A stretch of 44,865 nucleotides of DNA from Nitrospirae bacterium JdFR-85 (GTDB lineage: Bacteria; Nitrospirota; Thermodesulfovibrionia; Thermodesulfovibrionales; JdFR-85): contig MTOU01000025.1 in the NCBI GenBank assembly GCA_002011745.1, positions 1 through 44,865 on the forward strand, written 5' to 3'. Under the pieces are notes generated by a model. The model made no database searches, was not told where the DNA came from, and saw only the letters and a program-made list of their open reading frames with translations. A program made the translations under genes and the position numbers. Below, one piece after another: positions 25,170 through 33,800 of the stretch (position 1 is its first letter; each line of letters opens with the position of its first letter).

Positions 25170-26790
25170 CTACAACCTCTATCTCCCCTTCAAGAGTTAT
25201 TTCAGAGTCACTATGGTCACTCTTCTGAACCGCTGAAACCGTTGAAAAATCTGGCTGAGTGACTATAGTGACTGTAGCGACCATCTCTTTATACAATTTA
25301 TTAAATCTATCTTCATCCCATTGGAGAGCCCTTCTACCTCCTGTAGTCCTCTTAATGGCAAATCCTAACTCACGGAGCACAGACGCAATCTGCCTTGAAT
25401 CAAGCTTGAGGTTAACAGGACGATCTTTGTTAAACTCATCTGATATTGTGTTGAGAAGCAACAACCCTTTATTTACTTTGCCTCTAAGCTTATAAAGAGT
25501 TTGCAATACCTCTATATGCCATCTGGTATATCTCTTTTCAGGGTCTTTATAGAGCTGTAAGGTTAAAACTACTTGACCTGCAAAATACTTCATCATCTCT
25601 ATAGCATCAAGTAAAGTTTGTTTATCGATTTCTTCGTTTGTGATCATCTCCTTCTTCAAAGCTTTATTGATAACAAATAGGACTCCAGCAATTCGCAGAC
25701 AGTAGCTCAGAAGCTTTGGAATAAAAGGCTTCATTTCCTCGGATAGATATTCCTTGATGTGATGAAAATAATTGTAGGTATTCTCAAACTCATGCAAAGC
25801 TTCTTCGGATAGAGATAGCCCAAAAGGAGTTATTTTGCCTCTTTCATCCTCCCTTAATGGAAGAAAATGACAGAAACTTACTAAGCCTGCCCAAAAATTT
25901 TTCTCGGGATCTTCTAAACCAGCCCTATTAAATCTTACTGCCCCTGCTTTTAGATGAGAGAATAGAAATCGTGGCATTAATCCATCCCTCAGAGAGGAAG
26001 AGGTAAATATTCGTGGTAGCTCATCAGGAGGCAATCCTCCTATAATGGCGGCTCCTGTATAGGGAATGTATAAAGATTTGCTTTTTCGGCTAATAATCCA
26101 AGGATTAGCATTCCACAATTCCAACAATCTTTGCTTATCGTCTCCCCTCGTTTTATACTGATTCAGAGATAGTATCAGCCCTCCTATTTCATCTTTCCAG
26201 AAGACAACTCCTTTGGGGTTTCGGTGCATTACATCTGCCAAAGCCTCGAAAGTAGTATCAGCTACAATTATTTGTTTAAATGTGGTTTCAGTAGACTCAT
26301 CAGAACCTTCTTTGCTATTTAAAGATTCCTTATAAAGTTTTCGCTGGATGTCGTGTATAGGACGTGCGAGAGTATTGATTACAGGACTTTTACCGTAACC
26401 AGAGGGAGCTACCACTACCACCCATAAAAAAGGTGGTTCTTCCCAACCTTTTTTGGGGATAATTCTAACAGCATTTCCAATTAATCCAGAAAGCATAGCC
26501 AGAACCAAACATGCTACGAGAGAAGGATCAACATGATGAGATTCGGCTACTTTGAATACGAAATCCTTTAAGGATTGAGGAAGAGCTTCAAAAGGAAATG
26601 GAACTATTGGTATAATACTTCTATCTTCAGTCACTATCGTCACTTCAGTCACTTTTTCAGTGTTTTCAAGGGATTGAGGAGTGACCGAAGTGACTGCCAT
26701 ACTATCGAGAGTCACTTTTGAGCTGTATTTGCGTTTTTCTTTTTCTTCGAGTTGAAGCAGTGCTTCTACGAGATCAAATCTTTTTTCCAT
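25159..26790 (-). CDS. DUF3987-type replication ATPase (primase-helicase-like)
   Basis: A 543-residue protein. FEALPQSLKDFVFKVAES, HVDPSLVACLVLAMLSGLIG and a P-loop-like VVVAPSGYGKSPVINTL match the DUF3987 family, found in phages and plasmids beside CHC2 zinc fingers. VVFWKDEIGGLI fits Walker B. It probably unwinds or primes element DNA. The ATG at 26790 (MEKRFDLVEALLQLEEKEKR) after GAGAGGTGC was preferred to the longer frame, which would overlap the CHC2 gene by 137 bases. A second half with an HTH-like region (RQIASVLRELGFAI) may bind DNA. Confidence 0.8.
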   Translation of the reverse strand: MEKRFDLVEALLQLEEKEKRKYSSKVTLDSMAVTSVTPQSLENTEKVTEVTIVTEDRSIIPIVPFPFEALPQSLKDFVFKVAESHHVDPSLVACLVLAMLSGLIGNAVRIIPKKGWEEPPFLWVVVVAPSGYGKSPVINTLARPIHDIQRKLYKESLNSKEGSDESTETTFKQIIVADTTFEALADVMHRNPKGVVFWKDEIGGLILSLNQYKTRGDDKQRLLELWNANPWIISRKSKSLYIPYTGAAIIGGLPPDELPRIFTSSSLRDGLMPRFLFSHLKAGAVRFNRAGLEDPEKNFWAGLVSFCHFLPLREDERGKITPFGLSLSEEALHEFENTYNYFHHIKEYLSEEMKPFIPKLLSYCLRIAGVLFVINKALKKEMITNEEIDKQTLLDAIEMMKYFAGQVVLTLQLYKDPEKRYTRWHIEVLQTLYKLRGKVNKGLLLLNTISDEFNKDRPVNLKLDSRQIASVLRELGFAIKRTTGGRRALQWDEDRFNKLYKEMVATVTIVTQPDFSTVSAVQKSDHSDSEITLEGEIEVVDEG

Positions 26791-27301
26791 ATTGCACCTC
26801 TCTATAAAGCTCAAATTGTTCTCTCTCATCGCCATGCAATAGGATGTCCAGCTGATGAACCCAGATGGGCTCCGTGTGATATAGGTCGGCGAGGTTTTTT
26901 GCTTCTTCAATGCTTTGGACTCTCTTCTTTAGCAACTTCAGTCCTCGCAGGACTAAAAAAAGAAGCTCAATCCTGTCGTCTCTCCACTTTTGGAATTGCT
27001 GTAACAGCTTCTTCTTTTTCGTTAGTTGACTTGATTTTGCTGTCTGTGCAGGACGAATGTTTAGATATGAAAGTGCTTCTTTAAAATTGAAGCTGCGTAA
27101 TTTCATGATGAAATCAATCACATCGCCCTTTGCACCGCACCCGAAGCAATAGAATCTTTGCGATTGAGGATAAACTACAAACGAAGGAGTTTTTTCGGCG
27201 TGAAAAGGACATAAACCTTTATAATACTTCTCTCCAGAAACGGGCGTTAATCGGATACCTTCGTTAGCTATTGTGTCAACGATGTCTGGCTTTTCTATCA
27301 T
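26774..27301 (-). CDS. CHC2 zinc-finger primase-like protein without a TOPRIM domain
   Basis: A 175-residue protein. The N-terminal 80 residues form a DnaG-type CHC2 finger: PDIVDTIANEGIRLTPV, then CPFHAEKTPSF and FYCFGCGAKGDVIDFIM. The remainder is helical and lacks the TOPRIM catalytic core, so it needs a partner, presumably the DUF3987-type ATPase that follows with a 17-base overlap. Start ATG 27301 follows GGAGGGCAGGA. Confidence 0.88.
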   Translation of the reverse strand: MIEKPDIVDTIANEGIRLTPVSGEKYYKGLCPFHAEKTPSFVVYPQSQRFYCFGCGAKGDVIDFIMKLRSFNFKEALSYLNIRPAQTAKSSQLTKKKKLLQQFQKWRDDRIELLFLVLRGLKLLKKRVQSIEEAKNLADLYHTEPIWVHQLDILLHGDEREQFELYREVQYGKKI

Positions 27302-27464
27302 TCCTGCCCTCCTTCAAGAGTCTCTGAAGCTCTTCAACGGGAATATCCCATCGGCCTGTTAAAGGATGTTGAGAAGCCTTAATTCGCCCTTTTTTAAGGT
27401 AATTGTAGATAGTATTTGGATGAACCTCCAGTCGTCTCGCTGCTTCTCTTGCTGTCATCATCAC
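27276..27464 (-). CDS. Small HTH regulator A (MerR/excisionase-like)
   Basis: A 62-residue protein: AREAARRLEVHPNTIYNYLK, then KGRIKASQHPLTGRWDIPVE. The helix-turn-helix and short wing resemble AlpA/Xis proteins. It starts the seven-gene left-arm operon after GGGAGGTG and is divergent from the zinc-ribbon gene at 27605. A close paralogue is at 37778-37960 (shared YLK-x-GR-x-K, QHP, RW), in the same divergent arrangement. It is probably a transcriptional switch protein or origin-binding protein. Confidence 0.85.
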   Translation of the reverse strand: MMMTAREAARRLEVHPNTIYNYLKKGRIKASQHPLTGRWDIPVEELQRLLKEGRNDRKARHR

Positions 27465-27496
27465 ACCTCCCGTTTACAGTTTTAATAATCGTTAAT

Positions 27497-27526
27497 ATAA
27501 TATGGTGCAGATGGATAAATTGTCAA
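27497..27526 (-). promoter_or_regulatory. Promoter of the left-arm replication-integration operon
   Basis: On the minus strand TTGACA (27521-27526) and TATTAT (27497-27502) are 18 bp apart. The start codon of HTH regulator A is 33 bp past the -10 box. The HTH regulator B promoter has the same -35 and spacing. Confidence 0.7.
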
Positions 27527-27551
27527 AAATAAGGCATTTGTGTTAGTATGT

Positions 27552-27625
27552 AACTGTTAACAGAAACTTTATAATAAAAATGCCGTAAAATCAGGAATTT
27601 ATAAGTGAGCAAAAAACTGTTAACA
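27552..27625. promoter_or_regulatory. Two AACTGTTAACA operator-like sites
   Basis: The 11-mer AACTGTTAACA, centred on the palindrome TGTTAACA, occurs at 27552-27562 and 27615-27625, 63 bp (six helical turns) apart. A TATAAT at about 27570-27575 lies between them. The second site is within the first codons of the zinc-ribbon gene. The layout suits repression by DNA looping of the plus-strand gene. Confidence 0.5.
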
Positions 27626-28591
27626 AGAGAATGGCTTGACAAAGTCGTTGAAAACAAAAAGCTTGGAGAGATGTTTGCCTATCCAGACTTATTTAAAGTT
27701 CAGGTGCAAATCGACTCAGAAGAACCTTCTATTTGGGTATGGTACCTTGTTGAAATTGAGCAATGGCAGACACTTTCTACGATTTCATCTTTTCCTGAAC
27801 TGCTTATTGAAAAGCTTAAAGCATTGGCCGAGTTTCTTTTTAAGGAGTACTTCAGCGATTGTAAATTTCCGATGACTAAAGCTGAAATTGACGAATTTAA
27901 AGTTGATGTGGATGAGATTACCCAAAAGCTACTTTCAGAAGGTATAACTGCCGAGATAACCAAAAAAATTGTTTCGGATTTGGCAGATGCGGATCATTAT
28001 TCTATTAAGATAAAAGTCTCATGTGCCGACGAACAAGAGTTGAGCAAAAAGCTGGATGTATTAGTTAACAGATTCCTTGTGCTCAAATATGGGTTAAACA
28101 TTAATCCTCAAGAGCATAGATTAAGCGAAGATGAAGATTTGTATGAGAGTTTAAAGGAAATAGGATTCGATGTTGAAGAACACACAACTCTTGAAGAAAT
28201 AAGAACCACCTTCTTTCTTTTTTATCCAAAGTTTCATCGTTTGGCTAGCACACGGGCTTTAAAAGATGTTAAAAAGCGTATAACACTTCCCCCCAGGTTT
28301 AAGGGTAGGTTAAGGAGATATTTAATAGCTCGTACGCAAATCCTGAACGAACTTTTTACGAATGAGATGATTGAAGTAACCTCAGATGAATTCGTAGTTC
28401 CCTCAGTATCGTTTGAAGAGATAGAAAGCTATTTGAGACGACGGATCAAAAAGGAGCCGAGATTGATTAAGTGTGAATATTGCGGTACGGAAATTTATGT
28501 TTTAAATCCTAAGCAAAGATATTGTTCATCAAGTTGTAGAGTCCTTCAGCATAGAAAGAAGAAGGTCAAGGGGGGTGTTAACCCCCCTTAA
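27605..28591 (+). CDS. Zinc-ribbon protein A of unknown function
   Basis: A 328-residue protein starting with GTG (MSKKLLTREWLDKVVE). The first 270 residues match no family I recognise and are mainly helical. The C terminus has a likely zinc site: KCEYCGTEIYVLNPKQRYCS followed by SSCRVLQHRKKK. A protein at 36659-37633 has the same kind of ending (CIFCDEVFLASKPKQKYHSP, SCRVLHFHKRK) and similar length, and is also divergent from a small HTH gene. DNA or RNA binding is plausible from the basic zinc tail. The last codons overlap a strong G/C hairpin. Confidence 0.8.
   Translation: MSKKLLTREWLDKVVENKKLGEMFAYPDLFKVQVQIDSEEPSIWVWYLVEIEQWQTLSTISSFPELLIEKLKALAEFLFKEYFSDCKFPMTKAEIDEFKVDVDEITQKLLSEGITAEITKKIVSDLADADHYSIKIKVSCADEQELSKKLDVLVNRFLVLKYGLNINPQEHRLSEDEDLYESLKEIGFDVEEHTTLEEIRTTFFLFYPKFHRLASTRALKDVKKRITLPPRFKGRLRRYLIARTQILNELFTNEMIEVTSDEFVVPSVSFEEIESYLRRRIKKEPRLIKCEYCGTEIYVLNPKQRYCSSSCRVLQHRKKKVKGGVNPP
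28568..28589 (+). terminator. Strong hairpin overlapping the zinc-ribbon A stop region
   Basis: AAGGGGGG (28568-28575) pairs with CCCCCCTT (28582-28589) around a 6-nt loop. No T-run follows, so it may be a 3'-end stabiliser rather than an intrinsic terminator. The right arm includes ACCCCCCTTA, which recurs at 28669-28678 and, inverted, at 30097-30106. Confidence 0.45.
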
Positions 28592-28694
28592 TGGAAAGGA
28601 GGAAATAAACAGGACATCGAAAGAACATCCTTAAATCAGACAATACTTTTGAAATTAGGCCATTTCCCACCCCCCTTAACTATATGATCCTTAC

Positions 28695-29507
28695 TTATGA
28701 GGGCCAATCGGGTTTATTGAGACTAATAGAGAGAAGGATATTATACTCTCCTGTGTTATTGTTTCTTTCGTAAAGCCTCCACTCTCCCAGGTCGTATTCT
28801 CTTTTATATCTTCCATTTGGGGAGAATTCTTCTATTTTATTCAGCTTATCGGTCTTTGGTTTGAGGGGATAGGCGCTCTCGATTAAAAACATTTCGCTTC
28901 CCATAAAAGTATATAACTCTTTTGCAGTGTCATAAAGTTGTTTAATTATTTGCCAAAATTTGCTATCAATTTCTTTTAACAGGCCCCTCAAATTTTCTCT
29001 ATCCTCTTTAAGCGATTCTGAGGTTATTTCTTCTGCTACATTTATTTTCTCCTCTTGTAGAGAGTTGAAGAGTTCTTGATTAAGTAGTACAAAGGCCCTG
29101 AGTTTCATTTCAAAAGCATCTTTCCATTCTTTCAATTTCTCGGCTTCCTCAATTAAAGATGTTAAAGCTTTGCTGTCTTTAATCATTTCTTTAATCTCTT
29201 CAAGTAAATTCTTACACTTTCTGTACTTAACTTGAAAGCTCTCCAACGCTTCCAGTTGTTCAATCTCTGGCAAGGTTTTGTCTCTTAAAACCTCCAACTG
29301 ACTTTCCTTTACTCGTATCTCAGCCTCAACATCAGCAATCTTCTTTAACAGTTTCCATAAGCTCTGCTTTTTGCTTTCATCCCCTAAAGCTATCTTCTCA
29401 AGTAATTTAATTTTTTCTTCTTCAAACTCTTTCTTTTTGCTGTCTAATTCTTTAACTTCGGTTTTTAAAGACTCAATCTTTTCTCTTATTTCCGCTGCAC
29501 TTTTCAT
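28695..29507 (-). CDS. Coiled-coil protein of unknown function
   Basis: A 270-residue protein. Residues 1-110 are a strong coiled coil (SAAEIREKIESLKTEVKELD, EEEKIKLLEKI, VEAEIRVKESQLEVLRDK) and a second helical segment runs to about 200. The C-terminal 50 residues are mixed (FSPNGRYKREYDLGEWRLYE). The ATG follows AAGGAGGTGC. It has its own unit: a terminator lies just upstream. It may be a structural or scaffold protein, but nothing identifies its role. Confidence 0.75.
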   Translation of the reverse strand: MKSAAEIREKIESLKTEVKELDSKKKEFEEEKIKLLEKIALGDESKKQSLWKLLKKIADVEAEIRVKESQLEVLRDKTLPEIEQLEALESFQVKYRKCKNLLEEIKEMIKDSKALTSLIEEAEKLKEWKDAFEMKLRAFVLLNQELFNSLQEEKINVAEEITSESLKEDRENLRGLLKEIDSKFWQIIKQLYDTAKELYTFMGSEMFLIESAYPLKPKTDKLNKIEEFSPNGRYKREYDLGEWRLYERNNNTGEYNILLSISLNKPDWPS

Positions 29508-29537
29508 AACACCTTAGCACCTCCTTAAAAAGAGATA

Positions 29538-29560
29538 CCCCAGGCATCAAAAGCCTGGGG
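29538..29560 (-). terminator. Intrinsic terminator after the small HTH gene
   Basis: CCCCAGGC/GCCTGGGG forms an 8-bp stem with a 7-nt loop. On the minus strand it is followed by TATCTCTTTTT, a U-tract. It separates the HTH gene (29600-29830) from the coiled-coil gene. Confidence 0.75.
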
Positions 29561-29599
29561 CTAAGAGTTGAACCCACGGCATGGCAGCAAGAGGACAGC

Positions 29600-29830
29600 T
29601 TACTTATTCTTTTGAGCTCTAATTTCTGGCAGCAGTAAATAGCGAGCCACGCTTAAAAGATTATCGAGTTCGAGTTTGCCTCGATAAACCGCCATTCGCA
29701 CAGATGCAGGCTTTATTCCCCGTGCCTCGGCTATGTCTGCCACCGAATAACAGAATTTGCGAAAGAAGCGTCTCTTTGCAGGGTCAACACCTCTCAAAAA
29801 TCGTACTGATGGCTGATACCTCTTTGACAC
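29600..29830 (-). CDS. Small HTH DNA-binding protein
   Basis: A 76-residue protein with GTG start after GGAGGTG. It is basic at the N terminus (SKRYQPSVRFLRGVDPAKRR) and contains a helix-turn-helix, YSVADIAEARGIKPASVRMA. A 12-bp inverted repeat straddles the likely promoter, which suggests autoregulation. It may be a phage-type repressor or Cro-like regulator. It differs from the MerR/Xis-like HTH proteins elsewhere in the element. Confidence 0.75.
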   Translation of the reverse strand: MSKRYQPSVRFLRGVDPAKRRFFRKFCYSVADIAEARGIKPASVRMAVYRGKLELDNLLSVARYLLLPEIRAQKNK

Positions 29831-29859
29831 TTACACACCTCCTTATTCATCTGAGGAGT

Positions 29860-29896
29860 GTATCTTTTTGTTTTTAATATAGACACAAAAAGATAC
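29860..29896. promoter_or_regulatory. Operator-like 12-bp inverted repeat upstream of the small HTH gene
   Basis: GTATCTTTTTGT (29860-29871) and ACAAAAAGATAC (29885-29896) are perfect inverted copies separated by 13 bp. The spacer contains TATATT on the minus strand, a fair -10 box, 30-50 bp before the GTG. Binding of a dimer would block that promoter. Confidence 0.55.
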
Positions 29897-29976
29897 ATCA
29901 CATGAAACCATACATCTTTGTGCATAATATATATATCTATAGCTATACTGTGAACTTTTTGTTGTTATATAAAACA

Positions 29977-30056
29977 GATGCGTCATCTTTGAAAACACGG
30001 TTTTGAATGATGTCGTTTGGCCGTAGTTATGTGGCAAAAGTTTTGTATGACGCATC
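29977..30056. other. Possible structured RNA or DNA site in a 425-bp gene-free stretch
   Basis: GATGCGTCAT (29977-29986) and ATGACGCATC (30047-30056) form a 10-bp outer stem. The 60 bp between them hold AAAAC-ACG-GTTTT and GCCGTA-GTTA-TGTGGC hairpins, so a three-way junction is possible. The rest of 29831-30255 has only the operator described separately, C/G runs near 30065-30106 and AT-rich sequence. No credible gene was seen. Confidence 0.4.
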
Positions 30057-30255
30057 CTTTAATGCCCCCCACGAGGGGGTATATTAAGATGGAAAGTAAG
30101 GGGGGTAATCCCTTGTAAAATAACGATTTTTTAATTGCATGTCCGTTAATCCTGCATTGCGGACATAGAGAATACCCACTCTTGACCCCTTCTGAAAGCT
30201 ATAATTCATAAAAAACATATTTAAATTTTGAAAAAAAAGAGCGTAAAACGCATCA

Positions 30256-30825
30256 TCACTTTTTAATTTTAAAATAATCTTTGATCAATGCCTCTAATTC
30301 GATTTTCATTGCTTTGATAGCTTCTTCTTTTGTCGAAGGTCTAATCTTCAAAAAGACGACATCTTTTCCTGTCCATTCACCATAAGTCTTTCTCTCAAAC
30401 CTCTCCGCAGGGATAAAAATTTTCTTGCCTTTAAATTCAAAGGAGTCTGGGATCTTAATTGTGACTCCTCGGGAGTCAATGTAAACGCTGTCTTCCAATT
30501 TTCGCAAAAACTTGCTCTTTCGAGGCCATTTACCTTCCAATCTCACTTTCGCAGCTTCAGCGGTTGCCTCAACCATGAGTGATTCTACTGTTGAACCTGT
30601 AAAGTATCCAGGTACGGGAGGCAGCCCCAATGCTTCTTTTAATCGTTGCCAGGAAGAGTTAGGGTTGACGGATTTTTCAAACTCCTCGTTATAATGCTCA
30701 AAGACGTCGGATTTAACGGCTTCACCTGCTTTTGAATGCAACTCTCTCTTTTGTTTATCGATACGAGCTATGAAGCCTATCAGCTCTTTTGCAAGTCGGT
30801 CGAGGTCAGCTTTAATTTTCAACAT
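30256..30825 (-). CDS. Putative minor virion protein (HK97 gp10-like or tail-completion type)
   Basis: A 189-residue protein following the tape measure gene. The start at 30825 (MLKIKADLDRLAKELIGF) was chosen for AGGAAGGG upstream; ATG 30843 overlaps the tape measure stop. N-terminal helices are followed by WQRLKEALGLPPVPGYFTGS and a C-terminal mixed region. Helix, then a conserved 'G-x-L..S' turn, then a beta region resembles gp10/tail-completion proteins that join tail to head. The similarity is weak, so the call rests mostly on position. Confidence 0.45.
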   Translation of the reverse strand: MLKIKADLDRLAKELIGFIARIDKQKRELHSKAGEAVKSDVFEHYNEEFEKSVNPNSSWQRLKEALGLPPVPGYFTGSTVESLMVEATAEAAKVRLEGKWPRKSKFLRKLEDSVYIDSRGVTIKIPDSFEFKGKKIFIPAERFERKTYGEWTGKDVVFLKIRPSTKEEAIKAMKIELEALIKDYFKIKK

Positions 30826-30835
30826 GATGCCCTTC

Positions 30836-33800
30836 CTACCCATAAGCTACTGCCTCCTTCAGGGCCTGTCTTGCTTTTCCGTACTTAATTGAGTAAACGA
30901 TTGCGTCTTCTACTTCTCTTCTTATTGCTTGCAGGTCAGCTCCTCTGTCAGCAACAATTGTAATCTGTGGTGAAATGGTAACGTTTTGAGTTAAAGCTTT
31001 CATTTTACTTGCAGGGATGACGTATTCAGGTTCTCTTTCACCAATCAGGGCAAGAGTAGGTTTCGTAACGTATCCACCAGTAGCAAAAGCAACAGCAAAT
31101 GGAGACCCTCTACGGGCAAGTGGTGAACCCAAATCCAAAATCTCGCCCCAAACTTTTTCTAACAACTTTCTTATCTGAGCCAGCTCCGTAACTGCTGCAA
31201 GCTGTAAGTCTGCGAGGTACTGTTCTACTGTTTTATCTCCGAGCAACTCTGTCAATCTTTGTTTTAATTCGTCAATTTTAGCTTCGTAGAGTTTAACTCC
31301 TACGTTCTTCAACCATTCGTAATATGCTGCTGCCTGTTGTTTGACAGCCTCTATTTCAGCCTGCATCTGTGCTGTATAATCAATCTGTATCTTTGACAGA
31401 CGATTTGCTTCTTCCTGAAGGTTCTTAATCTGTCTTTGAAGTTCTTCCTCAGTCACTGCATAAGTTGAAGCATCTTCTTTAATAAGAGTCAACATATTAA
31501 TCATCTCGTCGTAGATAGCTTTATATTCAGGGGAAGGTCTCTGAAAAGCTTCCTGTGCAACTTTAAGGTAATCCTGTATCAGAGTATGGAGTTTTCCAGC
31601 ATATTCAAGTCTTTGCTCTCCTGTAGCTCCTGTATAGAGAGCATACATTCTTGCTACCTGTTCTCTTGCATATGCAAGTCTTTCAAAGATGTCTCTTGGG
31701 TTAGCAGTGCCAATAATAAGGTTTCTAAGGGTGGTTTCAATTCTATCAAGCAGACTCTTCCATTGCTGAGCAAGTCTAAGTTGTTCTTGAAGTGCTCTTG
31801 TCTGTTCCTGAATAGCTTCCTGCTGCATCTGAATTCTTCTTCTCTCAGCTTCAGCAAGTCTTTGATACCTCTGTTGTATAGCAGATATCTGACTGCTTAC
31901 CCATTGGTCAACCGTTCCAACAGCTTCATTTACCCATCCAAGGAGTTTGTTTATCTGAGTTACTGACATACCAGTTTGGATTAAAGCATCAATAGCACCA
32001 GAAATAGCATTCATCATCTGTTCAAGACTCATATCCATAGTCACAATAGCATTTTGTATTTGTGCTGTCTTGTTAGCTGTAAATTCAACCAGTTCGGAAA
32101 TTGCTCCACCTACAATTCCAAACATGTCTAAGAACTTCATTGATATAACATTTTCAACATTTTCTAATGTTTGAACTGTTCTAATTGCCATAACATTTCC
32201 CAGGTCCTCAGCCATCTTTTCAAGAATGTATCTGAACTTTTCCATCATTATTTCTGCTGCATCTCCTACTCCAGTCATTTCTGCTATTTTTTGTTCAAGA
32301 TTAAATCTGAAATCCATTAGTTCCATTTCAGCCTGTCTGATACTTGCCACCAGTCCCTCTATCATTTGTTTTTCTGCCATGTACTTCTCGTATATAGCCT
32401 GCTTTAGCTGATTAGCATAGTTGATAGCGTCTGAAGGGTCTGTTGCGTTTTTGAGAGACTCTTTAAGGTCTTCAATCTGTTTTTGAGCTTCCATCATCTG
32501 TTCTTTCCATTTTGCTATTTCATCGTATTGTTCTCTGATTGCAGCAATGTAATCGTCGAATGATGCAAGCACTTTGGGATAATCCTTAATTGCCTGGACA
32601 ATTCTTAAAATAGTCTGTGTAAGGTTTTCTCCGCCTTTCTGGAACTGACTAAAATCTATACCTGTAAGAAGCTCAACTATGTCTTTAAGACCTTTACCAA
32701 ATTCCTGTAGTATTTCCTCCCACGTCATGTCTTTCTTTACTTCAAAGTATATTTCCTTGCTGCTGTCTCTAAGTTCTTTTAATTTGTCCATTGAAACATT
32801 GAAAGTATCAACAACAGAATCCATAACGTTCTCAAATATCTTAAGCAGTTGTTCTGCTGCTTTCCTTGCTTCCTCGCCCATAAACGTCTTATACTTCACG
32901 CCGAGATAACCAACCCCTGCGTAAGGTTCTGTCAATATGCTCCAGTGTTTTCCTGGTTCAGTTGTAGGATACAGTCCTGCTGCAAAAGCTGGTACCTTTT
33001 TTGAACCAAACAGACTGCCCAACAGACCACCAAGCAGTCCTCCAGCAGCCATACCAAGAGGACCAAGCCATGAACCAGCAGCCATCCCAGCAGCAATAGA
33101 ACCACCACCAGCCACAGCATAACCAATTCCCATTCCCAGCATACTGCCCAATGCCCCACCTATTCCACTGTATTTGCCTCCAAATAGTTGTCCTAAACCA
33201 TAACCAAGCAACCCTGCTCCTAAGAATGGAAATATAGCCCCAGCTCCAAGAGAAGGAGTCATGGTGCCATAATAAGCTTCAAGAGCCCCCACAGCAGTAG
33301 CAGGAGTAGGATAAGTTACAACAGGAAGCCCAAAGTAAGATGTTGTAGCATAACTGATAGGTTTAAAACCTCCAGCCCAGGACATGGAAACACCTGGTAC
33401 ACCGCCTCCCATGCCCATACTCATTGGCGCAGGTGGAGTGGGCATACCCATAATATTTCCTATCGTTACAAGGATGGGTACTGTTATGGGGTTGGATGCG
33501 AGAACAGCCATTTGAGCTAAGTAGTTTGCAAACATTTTTAAGATATTTTTCCACACTCTATCAAAATAGTCGCCAAGATCCTTCAGTTTGCCTGTGATAG
33601 TATCATAGAACAAATCTGAGAAGCTCTCAGCAATGCTTTTGTGCGTTTTCGAAGAGACATCACGCCAGAATTCGTAAGTGGTTTTAATACGGTTTGCAAA
33701 TTCTCTCAGACCATCCTTAATACCCTCAAACATTGAGCCAGAAAGCGTTTTTTGGGCTTTCTCCATATCAAGCATGAGAGACGTATAAAGGGCTTTTAGT

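Noticed and set aside
29558-29590. A tRNA T-arm-like string near the terminator
   Set aside because: GGGTTCAA-like bases are present on the minus strand, but no acceptor or anticodon stem can be built around them.
29843-30055. 70-codon minus-strand frame in the gene-free stretch
   Set aside because: It runs through the operator dyad and the inverted-repeat structure, lacks a ribosome-binding site, and gives an unlikely product.
30139-30166. ATGTCCG / CGGACAT hairpin as terminator of the gp10-like gene
   Set aside because: The stem is only 7 bp with a 14-nt loop and no U-tract follows on the minus strand.
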